A model generated the notes under the pieces. It had not been told where the DNA came from, made no database searches, and worked only from the letters and a program-made list of their open reading frames with translations. Positions 1 through 7,003 of a stretch of DNA of 8,670 bases are shown piece by piece. The position numbers and the translations under genes are program-made. Within the stretch, counting starts at the first letter, position 1; every line of letters starts with the position of its first letter. The stretch comes from Spirochaeta sp. (GTDB lineage: Bacteria; Spirochaetota; Spirochaetia; DSM-27196; SLAA01). Location: contig JAIVHN010000062.1 of the NCBI GenBank assembly GCA_020201015.1, forward strand, positions 1-8,670, in the 5' to 3' direction.

Positions 1-303
1 GATATCGCAGAAGTTCACCGCACGGTGTTGCCTCGTATCGAGCTTATTCATAATTCACGCGATGTACATCTTGAGGTTAGCTCGCCTGGAATTTCACGTA
101 CCTTCAAAAGCAATCGCGAGTTTGCAGTTTTCCGCGGCCGAGCGGTTTTTGTTCTAAGCTCGGCTTCTGAAGACTGGATACAAGGATACATTGAGGATAG
201 TAACGAGCACTCCGTAATTCTGCGTACGCAGGGCGGAAACAAGGAACTACGGTACTCGGATATCCGCAAAACGAAATTAGATGAGTTCCGGGAGGTTAGG
301 TAA
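1..303 (+). CDS. rimP: Ribosome maturation factor RimP, 3' part (5' end outside window)
   Basis: The frame is open from base 1 to the TAA at 301-303, giving 100 visible codons. The gene is cut by the window edge, so the true start lies upstream. An ATG/GTG/TTG inside the window would remove the conserved part and should not be taken as the start. The visible protein contains LEVSSPGISRTFKSNREF followed by FRGRAVFV, the hallmark of RimP at the junction of its N-terminal alpha/beta domain and C-terminal SH3-like barrel (family knowledge). RimP binds the free 30S subunit and helps its late assembly, around S12 and the central pseudoknot. Its place 6 nt before nusA is the usual one in many bacteria and supports the call. 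Confidence 0.9.
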   Translation, partial: DIAEVHRTVLPRIELIHNSRDVHLEVSSPGISRTFKSNREFAVFRGRAVFVLSSASEDWIQGYIEDSNEHSVILRTQGGNKELRYSDIRKTKLDEFREVR

Positions 304-309
304 AACCGA

Positions 310-1980
310 ATGACTTCGGCACTGAACGACGTAATCCGCAATTTGGCGAGCGACAAAGGAATTTCAGAAGAACTGATTCTCCACACTATTGAAGAGTTTC
401 TTTTGGCTGCCTACAAGAAGCGCTACGGCACCTCCGACAATGCGGTTGTAAAATTTGACGAAAATGGTGAAGTAACCCTATTTGCACAGAAAAAGATCGT
501 GGAGGATGTCTACGATCCAGTCACCGAGATTGAACTTGAGGACGCTGTTGTTCTTAACGACGAGTGTGAGATTGGTGATGAGCTGCTGATAGAAATTAAC
601 CCGATGGAATTCGACCGGGGCGCAATCCAGAGCGCTAAGCAACGAGCAAAACAAACATTACGAGAAATACAGAAAGATTCGTTGTACTCGGAGTTTAAGG
701 ACAAAGTTGGCGAAATGATCATTGGCTATTACCAGCGCGAACGCAACGGTAATATTTTCGTGGATCTTGGCAAGACGGAGGGCATTCTTCCCAAAAGATA
801 CCAATCGCCACGGGAAATATATCGACCGAACGACCGAATCAAAGCGCTTATCTACGAGGTGAACAAGACGCCGAGCGGACTACAAATTGTCCTTTCCCGT
901 ACTCATACCGAGTTTGTCCGCCGTGTTTTTGAGCTTGAAGTACCGGAAATCTACGACAAAACAGTAGAGATCTACAAAATTGTGCGAGAACCTGGTTACC
1001 GCACGAAAATTGCCGTCTATTCAAACCGTGAAGACGTCGACCCGGTCGGTGCGTGTGTAGGTATGCGCGGAGTGCGCATTCAGTCTATCGTACGGGAGCT
1101 CGAAGGCGAAAAAATTGATATCCTTAAGTACGATATAGACCCGGTTGAGTTTATTACAAACGCATTGTCGCCTGCTGAGGTATCACAAGTTGTGGTTCTT
1201 GATGAAGCGAAACGTCAAGCACTTGCCATAGTTGCCGACCATCAGCTGTCTTTGGCCATCGGGAAGCAGGGGCTCAATGTACGGCTAGCGAACCGACTTG
1301 CAGACTGGTCAATCGATGTCAAGACCGACGAGCAGTTTGACGAAATGGATCTTTCTGCCGAACACAAACGTGCAGTTTCACGGCTGTTTCGGGAAGATAC
1401 GGCTGAACCTCAGGATGAAGACCCTGAGATTTCCGTACTGCCCGGTATTACTGAGAGTATGCTTGCGGCGCTGAAAAACATTGAGATTGAACATATATCG
1501 GATTTGGTAGAACTTGATTTCGACGATCTCGACTCCATTGAAGGTCTTGAGGCAGCCGAACGCACGGAGCTCCGCCGTATTATCACCGAAAGTGTTGAGT
1601 TTATCGAGCCGGAAGATGAAGACCAAGTAGAAACTCAAGTGGAAGAAGAAAGCGGATACGACGCTGAGCTAGCTGCTGAAGATAGCGAGCAGTCGCACAT
1701 TGCACAAGATGCGCTGCCGGACGAAACCGAGGGAATTGTGAGTGACGACGACCAGGACGATACCGAAGAAATCACTAAGGTGTCTGAGCTTCCAGACATT
1801 ACTGAAGACATTGCCGCCGCGCTTTTGGCTTACGGAGTAGAAGAGATTATAGATCTCTTAGGCCTCCCCAATGCCGAGTTAGAACAGATTCCAGGGTTGA
1901 GCGCCGAGGGAGCAGCGTTTCTTCGGCAAATAATTGCTGAGAACGTAGAAATTGTCGAACAAGAGGACGAGGATGAGTAA
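310..1980 (+). CDS. nusA: Transcription elongation/antitermination factor NusA
   Basis: This 556-residue protein has the full NusA architecture. Residues 1 to about 130 form the RNA-polymerase-binding N-terminal domain (FLLAAYKKRYG, INPMEFDRGAIQSAKQ). An S1 RNA-binding domain follows at about 133-198, ending LSRTH. Then come two KH domains, with GMRG at 251-254 (VGMRGVRIQSIVRELEGEKIDI) and GKQG at 318-321 (LSLAIGKQGLNVRLANRL). The tail carries two acidic helix-hairpin-helix-like repeats (about 373-436 and 488-556), each ending in a Glu/Asp run and separated by an acidic linker. E. coli NusA is 495 residues and also has two acidic repeats; the extra length here is mostly linker. NusA binds RNA polymerase and modulates pausing, termination and antitermination. 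The ATG at 310 gives the complete N-domain. GGAGG (291-295) and AGG (298-300) lie upstream, the first rather far away. Confidence 0.97.
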   Translation: MTSALNDVIRNLASDKGISEELILHTIEEFLLAAYKKRYGTSDNAVVKFDENGEVTLFAQKKIVEDVYDPVTEIELEDAVVLNDECEIGDELLIEINPMEFDRGAIQSAKQRAKQTLREIQKDSLYSEFKDKVGEMIIGYYQRERNGNIFVDLGKTEGILPKRYQSPREIYRPNDRIKALIYEVNKTPSGLQIVLSRTHTEFVRRVFELEVPEIYDKTVEIYKIVREPGYRTKIAVYSNREDVDPVGACVGMRGVRIQSIVRELEGEKIDILKYDIDPVEFITNALSPAEVSQVVVLDEAKRQALAIVADHQLSLAIGKQGLNVRLANRLADWSIDVKTDEQFDEMDLSAEHKRAVSRLFREDTAEPQDEDPEISVLPGITESMLAALKNIEIEHISDLVELDFDDLDSIEGLEAAERTELRRIITESVEFIEPEDEDQVETQVEEESGYDAELAAEDSEQSHIAQDALPDETEGIVSDDDQDDTEEITKVSELPDITEDIAAALLAYGVEEIIDLLGLPNAELEQIPGLSAEGAAFLRQIIAENVEIVEQEDEDE

Positions 1981-1988
1981 TTAGTCTC

Positions 1989-2008
1989 ACGCCGATCATA
2001 ACCGGCGT
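1989..2008 (+). other. Small inverted repeat in the nusA-infB gap
   Basis: The 62-base gap between nusA and infB is the longest intergenic stretch here. It holds ACGCCG (1989-1994) and its exact reverse complement CGGCGT (2003-2008) around an 8-base loop. No T-run follows, so it does not look like an intrinsic terminator. It could be a processing or mRNA-stability hairpin, or chance. I see no convincing promoter in this gap. Confidence 0.4.
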
Positions 2009-2028
2009 AACACTCGCAACGATACAAC

Positions 2029-2039
2029 AGGGAAAAGGA
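2029..2039 (+). promoter_or_regulatory. Ribosome binding site of infB
   Basis: AGGGA (2029-2033) ends 9 nt before the ATG at 2043, and a second purine block AAAGGA (2034-2039) lies 3 nt before it. Either could pair with the 16S 3' end; the first has the better spacing. They support ATG 2043 as the infB start, although the frame changes further in. Confidence 0.6.
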
Positions 2040-2042
2040 ACT

Positions 2043-4695
2043 ATGGCTGAGGATCAGGATAAACAGCAGAAACCAAAAACGACACTCATTAAGCACCGCA
2101 AAGAGGAGCCAAAGCAAGAAGCAGCTCCTCCAGCTGGAGGTGAGGGCGACAAGCCTGAAAAGAAAAAAGTTCGTGTCGTCGTCAAACGAAAGCCAAAACC
2201 TCAGCCAAGCAGTTCCGAAGCCGGCGACTCTAGTGGTGCTTCAACACGCACGCCCGGCGCATCGGACTCGGACGACACACGTGCAAAGTCGCCTACAGAC
2301 AGGCCTGCGGTAGAACGCACCCGACTTCGGTCCGAGGACGAACGACGACCGGGCGCTCCTACAGGCCGCGACTCCGGTTCGCCTCCCGCAGGTGACCGTT
2401 CACGCCGTGGCCCGACCGGCCGCCCGGAAAACGGACCCCGACCTCCTCAGGATCGTGATCGAGGCGGCTATTCAGGCAGTAGTGATAGATCTTCCGGTGG
2501 ATACGGCGACCGTGGCCGCCCACCACAGCGCAGTGGAACCGGCTCCGGCGGTGGATACCCACCGCGACCGAGTGGTGATCGTGGTCAGTCAGGCCCAGGC
2601 CAGAGAGGCCCCCAGTCCCGCACCGGCGGTCCTAGTGAGTGGTCCTGGTAGACCGGGCGGCTCCGGTCCCGGACGCCCGCCAGGTCCAGGCGGACGTGGC
2701 CCGGGTGGTCCAGGTGCTCCCCGCGGAGGATCGGGTAGCGGCGCGCCTCCTTCTCCCACCGATAGGGGTGCCCAACAGAAAAGACCACCGCGAGGGCGCG
2801 GACGAAAAGGGGATAACTACAAGAAGGATCGCTACCAAGAGAAGCAAATTAGCTTCAAGAACAAGAAGCCCATACCAAAGGTGAACCCGGTGCCGAAAGA
2901 AATCGACATCATGGAGGTCATCACGGTATCCGATCTTGCGCGCAAGATGAACCTCAAGGCCTCGGACCTCATTGGAAAACTCATGGCTATGGGTATGATG
3001 GTTACCATTAACCAGCAGATTGACGCCGAAACTGCGGAAATTCTTGCTGCCGAATACGACTGTAAGGTTCGCATCGTTTCTCTTTACGATGAGACGGTGA
3101 TCGAAACGCCAAAAGATGAAGAGTCGGATCTAAGAGGTCGCTCACCGATAATTACCGTTATGGGACATGTCGATCATGGTAAAACCAAGTTGCTCGACGC
3201 AATTCGTACCACGGATGTGGCGGCCGGAGAGTCCGGCGGTATTACGCAGCATATTGGTGCGTACCAGGTGATAACACCCCATGGAAAACTCACCTTTCTC
3301 GATACGCCGGGGCATGAAGCATTTACTCTCATGCGTTCACGTGGCGCGCAGGTAACGGACTTTGTCATTTTGGTAGTGGCAGCAAATGACGGTGTCATGC
3401 CGCAAACTGTAGAGGCCATTGACCATGCTCGCGAAGCCGAAGTACCGATCATCGTAGCCATTAACAAAATTGACCTACCTGGTGCGAATCCGGATCGTGT
3501 TAAGCAACAGCTCTCGGAACACAATCTTACCCCGGAAGCCTGGGGCGGCTCGACACTTTACTGCGAGATTTCAGCACTCAAGCGCCAAGGCATCGATGAG
3601 CTTTTAGAGACCATCATGCTACAAACCGAGGTAATGGAACTCAAGGCAAACCATGACGCGCCCGCCGAAGGGAAGGTTATTGAGTCTCGTATTGATCCAG
3701 GTCGGGGAACCGTTTCCACTGTGCTTATTGAGCGGGGAACCTTGCGTGTTGGGGACAGCTTTATCGCGGGGATTTTCCCTGGGAAAGTACGAGCTATGTT
3801 CAACGACCGTGGTGAGCGAGTAACCGAGGCAACCCCGTCAATGCCAGTTGAGATTCTTGGTTTTACCGGTGTGCCGGATGCCGGAAATCCCTTCCAGGTT
3901 ACCGAGAGCGAGAAATACGCTAGACAGATCGGTACAAAACGGCAGGAGCTCCGTAAGGTTGAAGAAGCAAAGAACGTTAAGAAAATTACGCTTGACAACC
4001 TCTACGACAGCATTCAGGCCGGAGCAATTCAAGAGCTCAAAGTCATAATTAAGGGCGATGTTCACGGTTCTGTTGAGGCACTTCAGTCAACGCTGGAAAA
4101 ACTCTCTACGGCTGAGATTCGTCTCGCAGCAATCCACAGCTCTGCTGGCGCAATCAACGAAAACGACGTTATGCTTGCAGCAGCTTCCAATGCGATCATT
4201 GTAGGTTTTCACGTACGGCCTACGCCTCGCGCTCAAGCAGTTGCTGAGCAGGAAAAGGTAGAGATTCGGAAGTACAACATTATTTATGACGCAGTTGAAG
4301 ATATCCGTTCTGCTATGGAAGGGATGCTTGCGCCCGACCTCAAGGAAGAAGCACTCGGTACCGTTGAGGTTCGTGATACATTCAAGGTTCCCAAGATTGG
4401 CACTATCGCCGGTTGTTATGTGACCAGCGGCAAAGTCCGTCGTGGAGCAATGGCGCATATAATTCGAGACGGTATAGAATTACATACGGGCAAAATTTCT
4501 TCACTCAGACGTTTTAAAGACGATGCACGGGAAGTAGATTCAGGATACGAGTGCGGTGTAGGTATTGAGAAGTTCACCGACCTTAAACAGGGTGACATCC
4601 TTGAAGTCTTTGAAATGAAGGAAGTTGCCAAGAAACTTGGTGCACCACTTTCGGATAAAAAAGACGAGAAGAAGGCCCCCAAGGACCAGTCATGA
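2043..4695 (+). CDS. infB: Translation initiation factor IF-2, apparent frameshift in the linker
   Basis: IF-2 is the GTPase that brings fMet-tRNA to the 30S subunit and promotes 50S joining. The ATG at 2043 opens a spirochaete-like N-terminus (TLIKHRKEEP, then KKKVRVVVKRKPKP) and a Gly/Arg/Ser/Pro-rich linker. That frame hits TAG at 2649-2651 after 202 residues. The rest is read one base later and ends at TGA 4693-4695. Dropping one base near 2638 gives 883 residues, within the usual size range. Numbering on that restored protein: IF2_N domain about 289-340 (MEVITVSDLARKMNLKASDL); G1 GHVDHGKT 374-381; switch region GITQHIGAY; G3 DTPGHE from 420; G4 NKID 474-477; then a G5-like SALKRQG and the remaining domains to the C-terminus. 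All GTP-binding motifs are intact. The stop overlaps the rbfA ATG (ATGA). The gene is normally essential, so an assembly or read error is likelier than loss of function. Confidence 0.93.
2631..2651 (+). other. Frameshift site inside infB
   Basis: Upstream of this stretch the GRPS-rich linker is in the frame of ATG 2043 (ending RTGGPS). Downstream it is in the next frame (GPGRPGGSGPGRPPG). Without a change, the first frame reads E-W-S-W-stop, which breaks the low-complexity pattern. Deleting the A at 2638 turns GAGT into GGT and yields GGPSGGPGRPGG with no interruption. This marks one extra base as the simplest explanation. I see no classical +1 slippery motif (such as the CTT-TGA site of prfB) at the TAG. 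Confidence 0.8.
4681..4685 (+). promoter_or_regulatory. Ribosome binding site of rbfA
   Basis: AAGGA ends 6 nt before the ATG at 4692 and lies inside the last infB codons. Together with the ATGA stop/start overlap it points to translational coupling between infB and rbfA. Confidence 0.7.
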
Positions 4696-5039
4696 GCGGA
4701 CATAGACTCGAGCGAGTTGAAAGTCTCCTTACCGAAGAAATTGGTAGACTCATCCTGAGCGGCGAAATAAAGGATCCGCGGGTAGACACCATGGCGGGAG
4801 TGCATGGAGTGAAGGTATCAAAAGACCTCACTCATGCACGTGTGCGAATTTCCGGATACTTGGAACCCACAGCACTCGAAGCGGCGGTAGATGGATTAAA
4901 CAGCGCCGCCGGTTTTATACAAAAACGCCTTGCTACTCGAATAACACTGCGTGTCACGCCTCGTCTTCAGTTCGTGGTAGACACGAGCATAGAAGAGGGC
5001 TTCCGAATCAACAAGACAATTGAGGATATCGTGCGTTGA
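4692..5039 (+). CDS. rbfA: 30S ribosome-binding factor RbfA
   Basis: This 115-residue protein is of normal RbfA length with a single KH-like domain. Visible family signatures are RVESLLTEEIGRLI near the N-terminus, EIKDPRV at 25-31, the VSKDLTHARV strand at 42-51, the SAAG turn at 71-74 (RbfA has an Ala-x-Gly kink in place of the KH GxxG loop), and LRVTPRLQFVVDTSIEEG near the end. RbfA binds the 30S subunit near the 5' end of 16S rRNA and acts in late maturation, with a known cold-shock role in E. coli. It follows infB with an ATGA overlap, the standard arrangement. The C-terminus is short, without the long tail seen in some proteobacterial homologues. Confidence 0.95.
   Translation: MSGHRLERVESLLTEEIGRLILSGEIKDPRVDTMAGVHGVKVSKDLTHARVRISGYLEPTALEAAVDGLNSAAGFIQKRLATRITLRVTPRLQFVVDTSIEEGFRINKTIEDIVR
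5021..5026 (+). promoter_or_regulatory. Ribosome binding site deciding the TTG start of truB
   Basis: TGAGGA lies inside the 3' end of rbfA and ends 9 nt before TTG 5036. There is no ATG in frame before the conserved GLIVLHKPTG motif, so this site plus the TTGA overlap with the rbfA stop supports TTG as the start. Confidence 0.65.
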
Positions 5040-5926
5040 GTAGCGCGCCGTGCGGGCTCATAGTGCTGCACAAACCAACTGGAATTACCTCATTTCGGTC
5101 ACTTAACACCGCAAAAAAAGCTTTTGGAACGAAAAAGATCGGTCACACAGGAACCCTTGATAAGTTTGCTTCAGGGGTGTTGCCAGCACTTGTCGGAACC
5201 GCGGCCCGGTTTAGTTCGTTCTTTATGGATCTTCCCAAAACATATACCGCGACAATCCGTTTTGGCAGCACTACAACAACCTTAGACCCTGAGGGTGAAC
5301 CGGCGGGCATAGGTCCCTTACCTACACCCGACGCAATACATCTGGTAACGCAAGCTTTTGTAGGTGAAATTGAACAACTTCCGCCTGACTTTAGTGCCTT
5401 GCACGTAAATGGTCGCCGGGCCTCGGACATCGCTAGAAGCGGAGAGAAACCCGCCCTCAAGGCTCGTACGGTGTCCATTTATGATCTCATCGTACTCTCA
5501 TGCTCCGAGACCGAGTTACAGATTAGAGTAGTGTGCTCTCGGGGTACCTACATTCGCGCACTTGCTCGTGATATTGCCAAAAGCCTGGGAACGGTGGCGT
5601 ATTTGTCCGAGCTCGAGCGCTCTGCGGTAGGAAGCTTTACTCTTGAGGCAAGTGTCAATCCAGACCACATTCGCGGCGTTCAGGATTTACTTCCAATTGA
5701 AGCTTTTCTGGAAGCACTCCCCGCAATTGTGCCCCGCAAAGCACCACTGGAAATGGCAGATGCCGTGCGAGATGGCGTGCCTTTGAGTCCACAGATGTTT
5801 AGCCTGCCGCCAGATCAGCCTGAGACATCAGCTCTCCTATCACAAGCAGGAGAGTTTCTTGCGCTCTCGGAATTTGACGGATCTGCCTTCCGATATCGAT
5901 TTGTAAAACCAAGGGATAACGAATGA
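5036..5926 (+). CDS. truB: tRNA pseudouridine(55) synthase TruB
   Basis: This 296-residue protein converts U55 in the T-loop of tRNAs to pseudouridine. Motifs in order are: GLIVLHKPTGITSF close to the start (the family usually has DKP; here it is HKP); GHTGTLDKFASGVLPALVG with the catalytic Asp at residue 42; KTYTATIRFGSTTTTLDPEGE; PPDFSALHVNGRRASDIAR; and the core motif CSRGTYIRALARDIA at 167-181, which includes the conserved GTYIR. The GTLDKFA form is typical of spirochaete TruB as I recall it. The start is TTG, overlapping the rbfA TGA. The gene ends with an ATGA overlap into ribF. The C-terminal region (about 215-296) is less conserved and I assign no PUA domain to it with confidence. Confidence 0.95.
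   Translation: MSSAPCGLIVLHKPTGITSFRSLNTAKKAFGTKKIGHTGTLDKFASGVLPALVGTAARFSSFFMDLPKTYTATIRFGSTTTTLDPEGEPAGIGPLPTPDAIHLVTQAFVGEIEQLPPDFSALHVNGRRASDIARSGEKPALKARTVSIYDLIVLSCSETELQIRVVCSRGTYIRALARDIAKSLGTVAYLSELERSAVGSFTLEASVNPDHIRGVQDLLPIEAFLEALPAIVPRKAPLEMADAVRDGVPLSPQMFSLPPDQPETSALLSQAGEFLALSEFDGSAFRYRFVKPRDNE
5830..5856 (+). other. Hairpin-forming inverted repeat near the 3' end of truB
   Basis: CTCTCCT (5832-5838) and AGGAGAG (5848-5854) are perfect reverse complements around a 9-base loop. A G-U and an A-U pair could extend the stem to 9 bp. TTTCTT follows directly (5855-5860). It is terminator-like in shape but weak (four of seven core pairs are G-C, and the T-run is broken). It sits inside coding sequence about 70 bases before ribF, so it may be chance. 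Confidence 0.4.
5911..5916 (+). promoter_or_regulatory. Ribosome binding site of ribF
   Basis: AAGGGA inside the last truB codons ends 6 nt before the ATG at 5923. With the overlap of that ATG and the truB TGA, it supports this start and coupled translation. Confidence 0.65.
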
Positions 5927-6726
5927 AAGTAGTAGGGTGGGACGTGCTCACCACACGCAGCATGCGCATTCTGGAACCTTTGTCCGTGGCCTTAGGCGTT
6001 TTCGACGGGCTTCATCGCGGGCACCAAGCCCTCATTAAGCACGCCTGTGAATACGGCGACGGAGCTGCTGCCGCAGTGCTCACCTTTATCCCAAATCCCA
6101 AGAAAGTTGTCGCACCGTGGAAATACGGCGGTAACTTAGACAGCTATCGACTCCGACTTGAGCTCATGGAGGCGGCAGGAGTCGAGTATCTGATTGTGGT
6201 TGGCTTTACCGAGGCATTTGCACGTGTCCCCGGCCGACGCTTTCTTGACGAGCTCAAGCGAACTGTCGATCCTAAATTGGTGGTTGTGGGGCAAAGTTTT
6301 AGGTGTGGGCATAAAAACAGTACCGACAGTGGTGAACTTGCTACACACCTTAGTCGTCACGGCATCAGGGTTGACATCATCCCACCTGTTGTAGATAATG
6401 TGCTTCGAGAAACAATCAGTAGTACCGGTATTCGGAAAGCCCTCTTACAGGGTGACCTGGTTACCGCTGAAAGACTCTTAGGGCGTAACTACGCAGTGGA
6501 TATAGTGGAACCTGGGACAGCAAGCTCCAAGCACGAACTGCGATTCGCAAAAGCGAAACTTGATCAACTCATACCGGGTCCAGGACATTACTCGGCCCGC
6601 TTGCATTTCGGAGACGCAGAAGCCGACGGTGTCGTAATCACCACCGAGGACAGCCTCATCGTTCCAAATGCCGCTAAAGAGCTACATCGCATCACGTTTT
6701 ACGCCAACAACACACAGAAGGAGTAG
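5923..6726 (+). CDS. ribF: RibF-type FMN adenylyltransferase (FAD synthetase), short C-terminal domain
   Basis: The 267-residue protein has the nucleotidyltransferase half of RibF. GVFDGLHRGHQ lies at 25-35 (the HxGH-type ATP-binding motif), followed by TFIPNPKKV, VGFTEAFARV, VVVGQSFRCGHKNS and ISSTGIR at 165-171 in place of the class I ISSTxIR motif. These fit the reaction FMN + ATP to FAD + PPi in the cytosol. Bifunctional RibF is usually about 310 residues, with a roughly 125-residue riboflavin kinase domain. Here only about 80 residues follow GRNY (187-190), and I cannot see the kinase motifs (GRxLGFPTAN, NIGxRPTF). HYSARLHFG and HRITF could be remnants of the kinase beta-barrel. Kinase activity is therefore doubtful. 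The gene overlaps truB by ATGA, and its end contains the rpsO ribosome binding site. Confidence 0.87.
   Translation: MKVVGWDVLTTRSMRILEPLSVALGVFDGLHRGHQALIKHACEYGDGAAAAVLTFIPNPKKVVAPWKYGGNLDSYRLRLELMEAAGVEYLIVVGFTEAFARVPGRRFLDELKRTVDPKLVVVGQSFRCGHKNSTDSGELATHLSRHGIRVDIIPPVVDNVLRETISSTGIRKALLQGDLVTAERLLGRNYAVDIVEPGTASSKHELRFAKAKLDQLIPGPGHYSARLHFGDAEADGVVITTEDSLIVPNAAKELHRITFYANNTQKE
6718..6723 (+). promoter_or_regulatory. Ribosome binding site of rpsO
   Basis: AAGGAG overlaps the last ribF codons and ends 7 nt before ATG 6731. It decides the start: the same frame is open further upstream (to TTG or ATG-like codons from 6668), but only 6731 gives the normal S15 N-terminus MPLAKEQTKEIV and the normal length. 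Confidence 0.8.
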
Positions 6727-6730
6727 TGGA

Positions 6731-7000
6731 ATGCCGCTAGCAAAAGAACAAACTAAGGAAATCGTCTCCAATTTCGGAGCTTCGGATAAGGATACGGGAA
6801 ACACCCGGGTCCAAGTCGCATTATTGACCGCTCGAATAACCGAACTCACTGAACATTTTAAGACACATAAGAAAGACCATGCGTCACGGCGTGGCCTGCT
6901 GAAGCTTGTCGGTCGTCGCCGACGTTTACTCGCATACCTCAAGTCAAATGACCTTGAAGGTTACCGCAGCCTTATTCAGCAGCTTGGCCTCAGAAAGTAA
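6731..7000 (+). CDS. rpsO: 30S ribosomal protein S15
   Basis: This is an 89-residue protein, exactly the usual S15 length. Conserved parts are VQVALLTARITELTEHFKTH, KKDHASRRGLLKLVGRRRRL (the basic 16S rRNA-binding core), LLAYLKSNDLEGY and the C-terminal LGLRK. S15 is a primary binding protein of the 16S central domain and forms an intersubunit bridge. One local oddity is DTGNTRVQ where the family usually has TGSxEVQ, so the Glu is replaced by Arg. Only 4 nt separate it from ribF. There is no room for an untranslated autoregulatory leader of the E. coli kind, unless the structure lies within ribF coding sequence. pnp follows after 11 nt, the classical rpsO-pnp pair. Confidence 0.97.
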   Translation: MPLAKEQTKEIVSNFGASDKDTGNTRVQVALLTARITELTEHFKTHKKDHASRRGLLKLVGRRRRLLAYLKSNDLEGYRSLIQQLGLRK

Positions 7001-7003
7001 AGT

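Noticed and set aside
2392..2651. A 260-base segment of infB open in two forward frames, suggesting overlapping genes
   Set aside because: The second frame here starts at a GTG without a Shine-Dalgarno sequence and reads as unstructured Val/Ala/His-rich sequence. G+C-rich Gly/Arg/Pro codons make alternative frames stop-poor by chance. The real coding frame is the GRPS-rich one up to the break near 2638.
2640..2652. Programmed +1 frameshifting at the infB TAG
   Set aside because: The codons before the stop (TGG-TCC-TGG-TAG) do not allow good re-pairing of the P-site tRNA after a +1 slip, and no prfB-like element is seen. A one-base insertion or read error is simpler, so I kept recoding only as a remote alternative.
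3174..3998. Open frames on the minus strand opposite the IF-2 G domain
   Set aside because: They lie wholly antisense to strongly conserved GTPase motifs, have no recognisable protein features and no convincing ribosome binding site. They are best explained as shadows of infB codon usage.
6668..6730. Upstream extension of rpsO by 21 residues
   Set aside because: The extension overlaps the end of ribF and gives an N-terminus unlike S15. ATG 6731 has AAGGAG at good spacing and yields the standard 89 residues.
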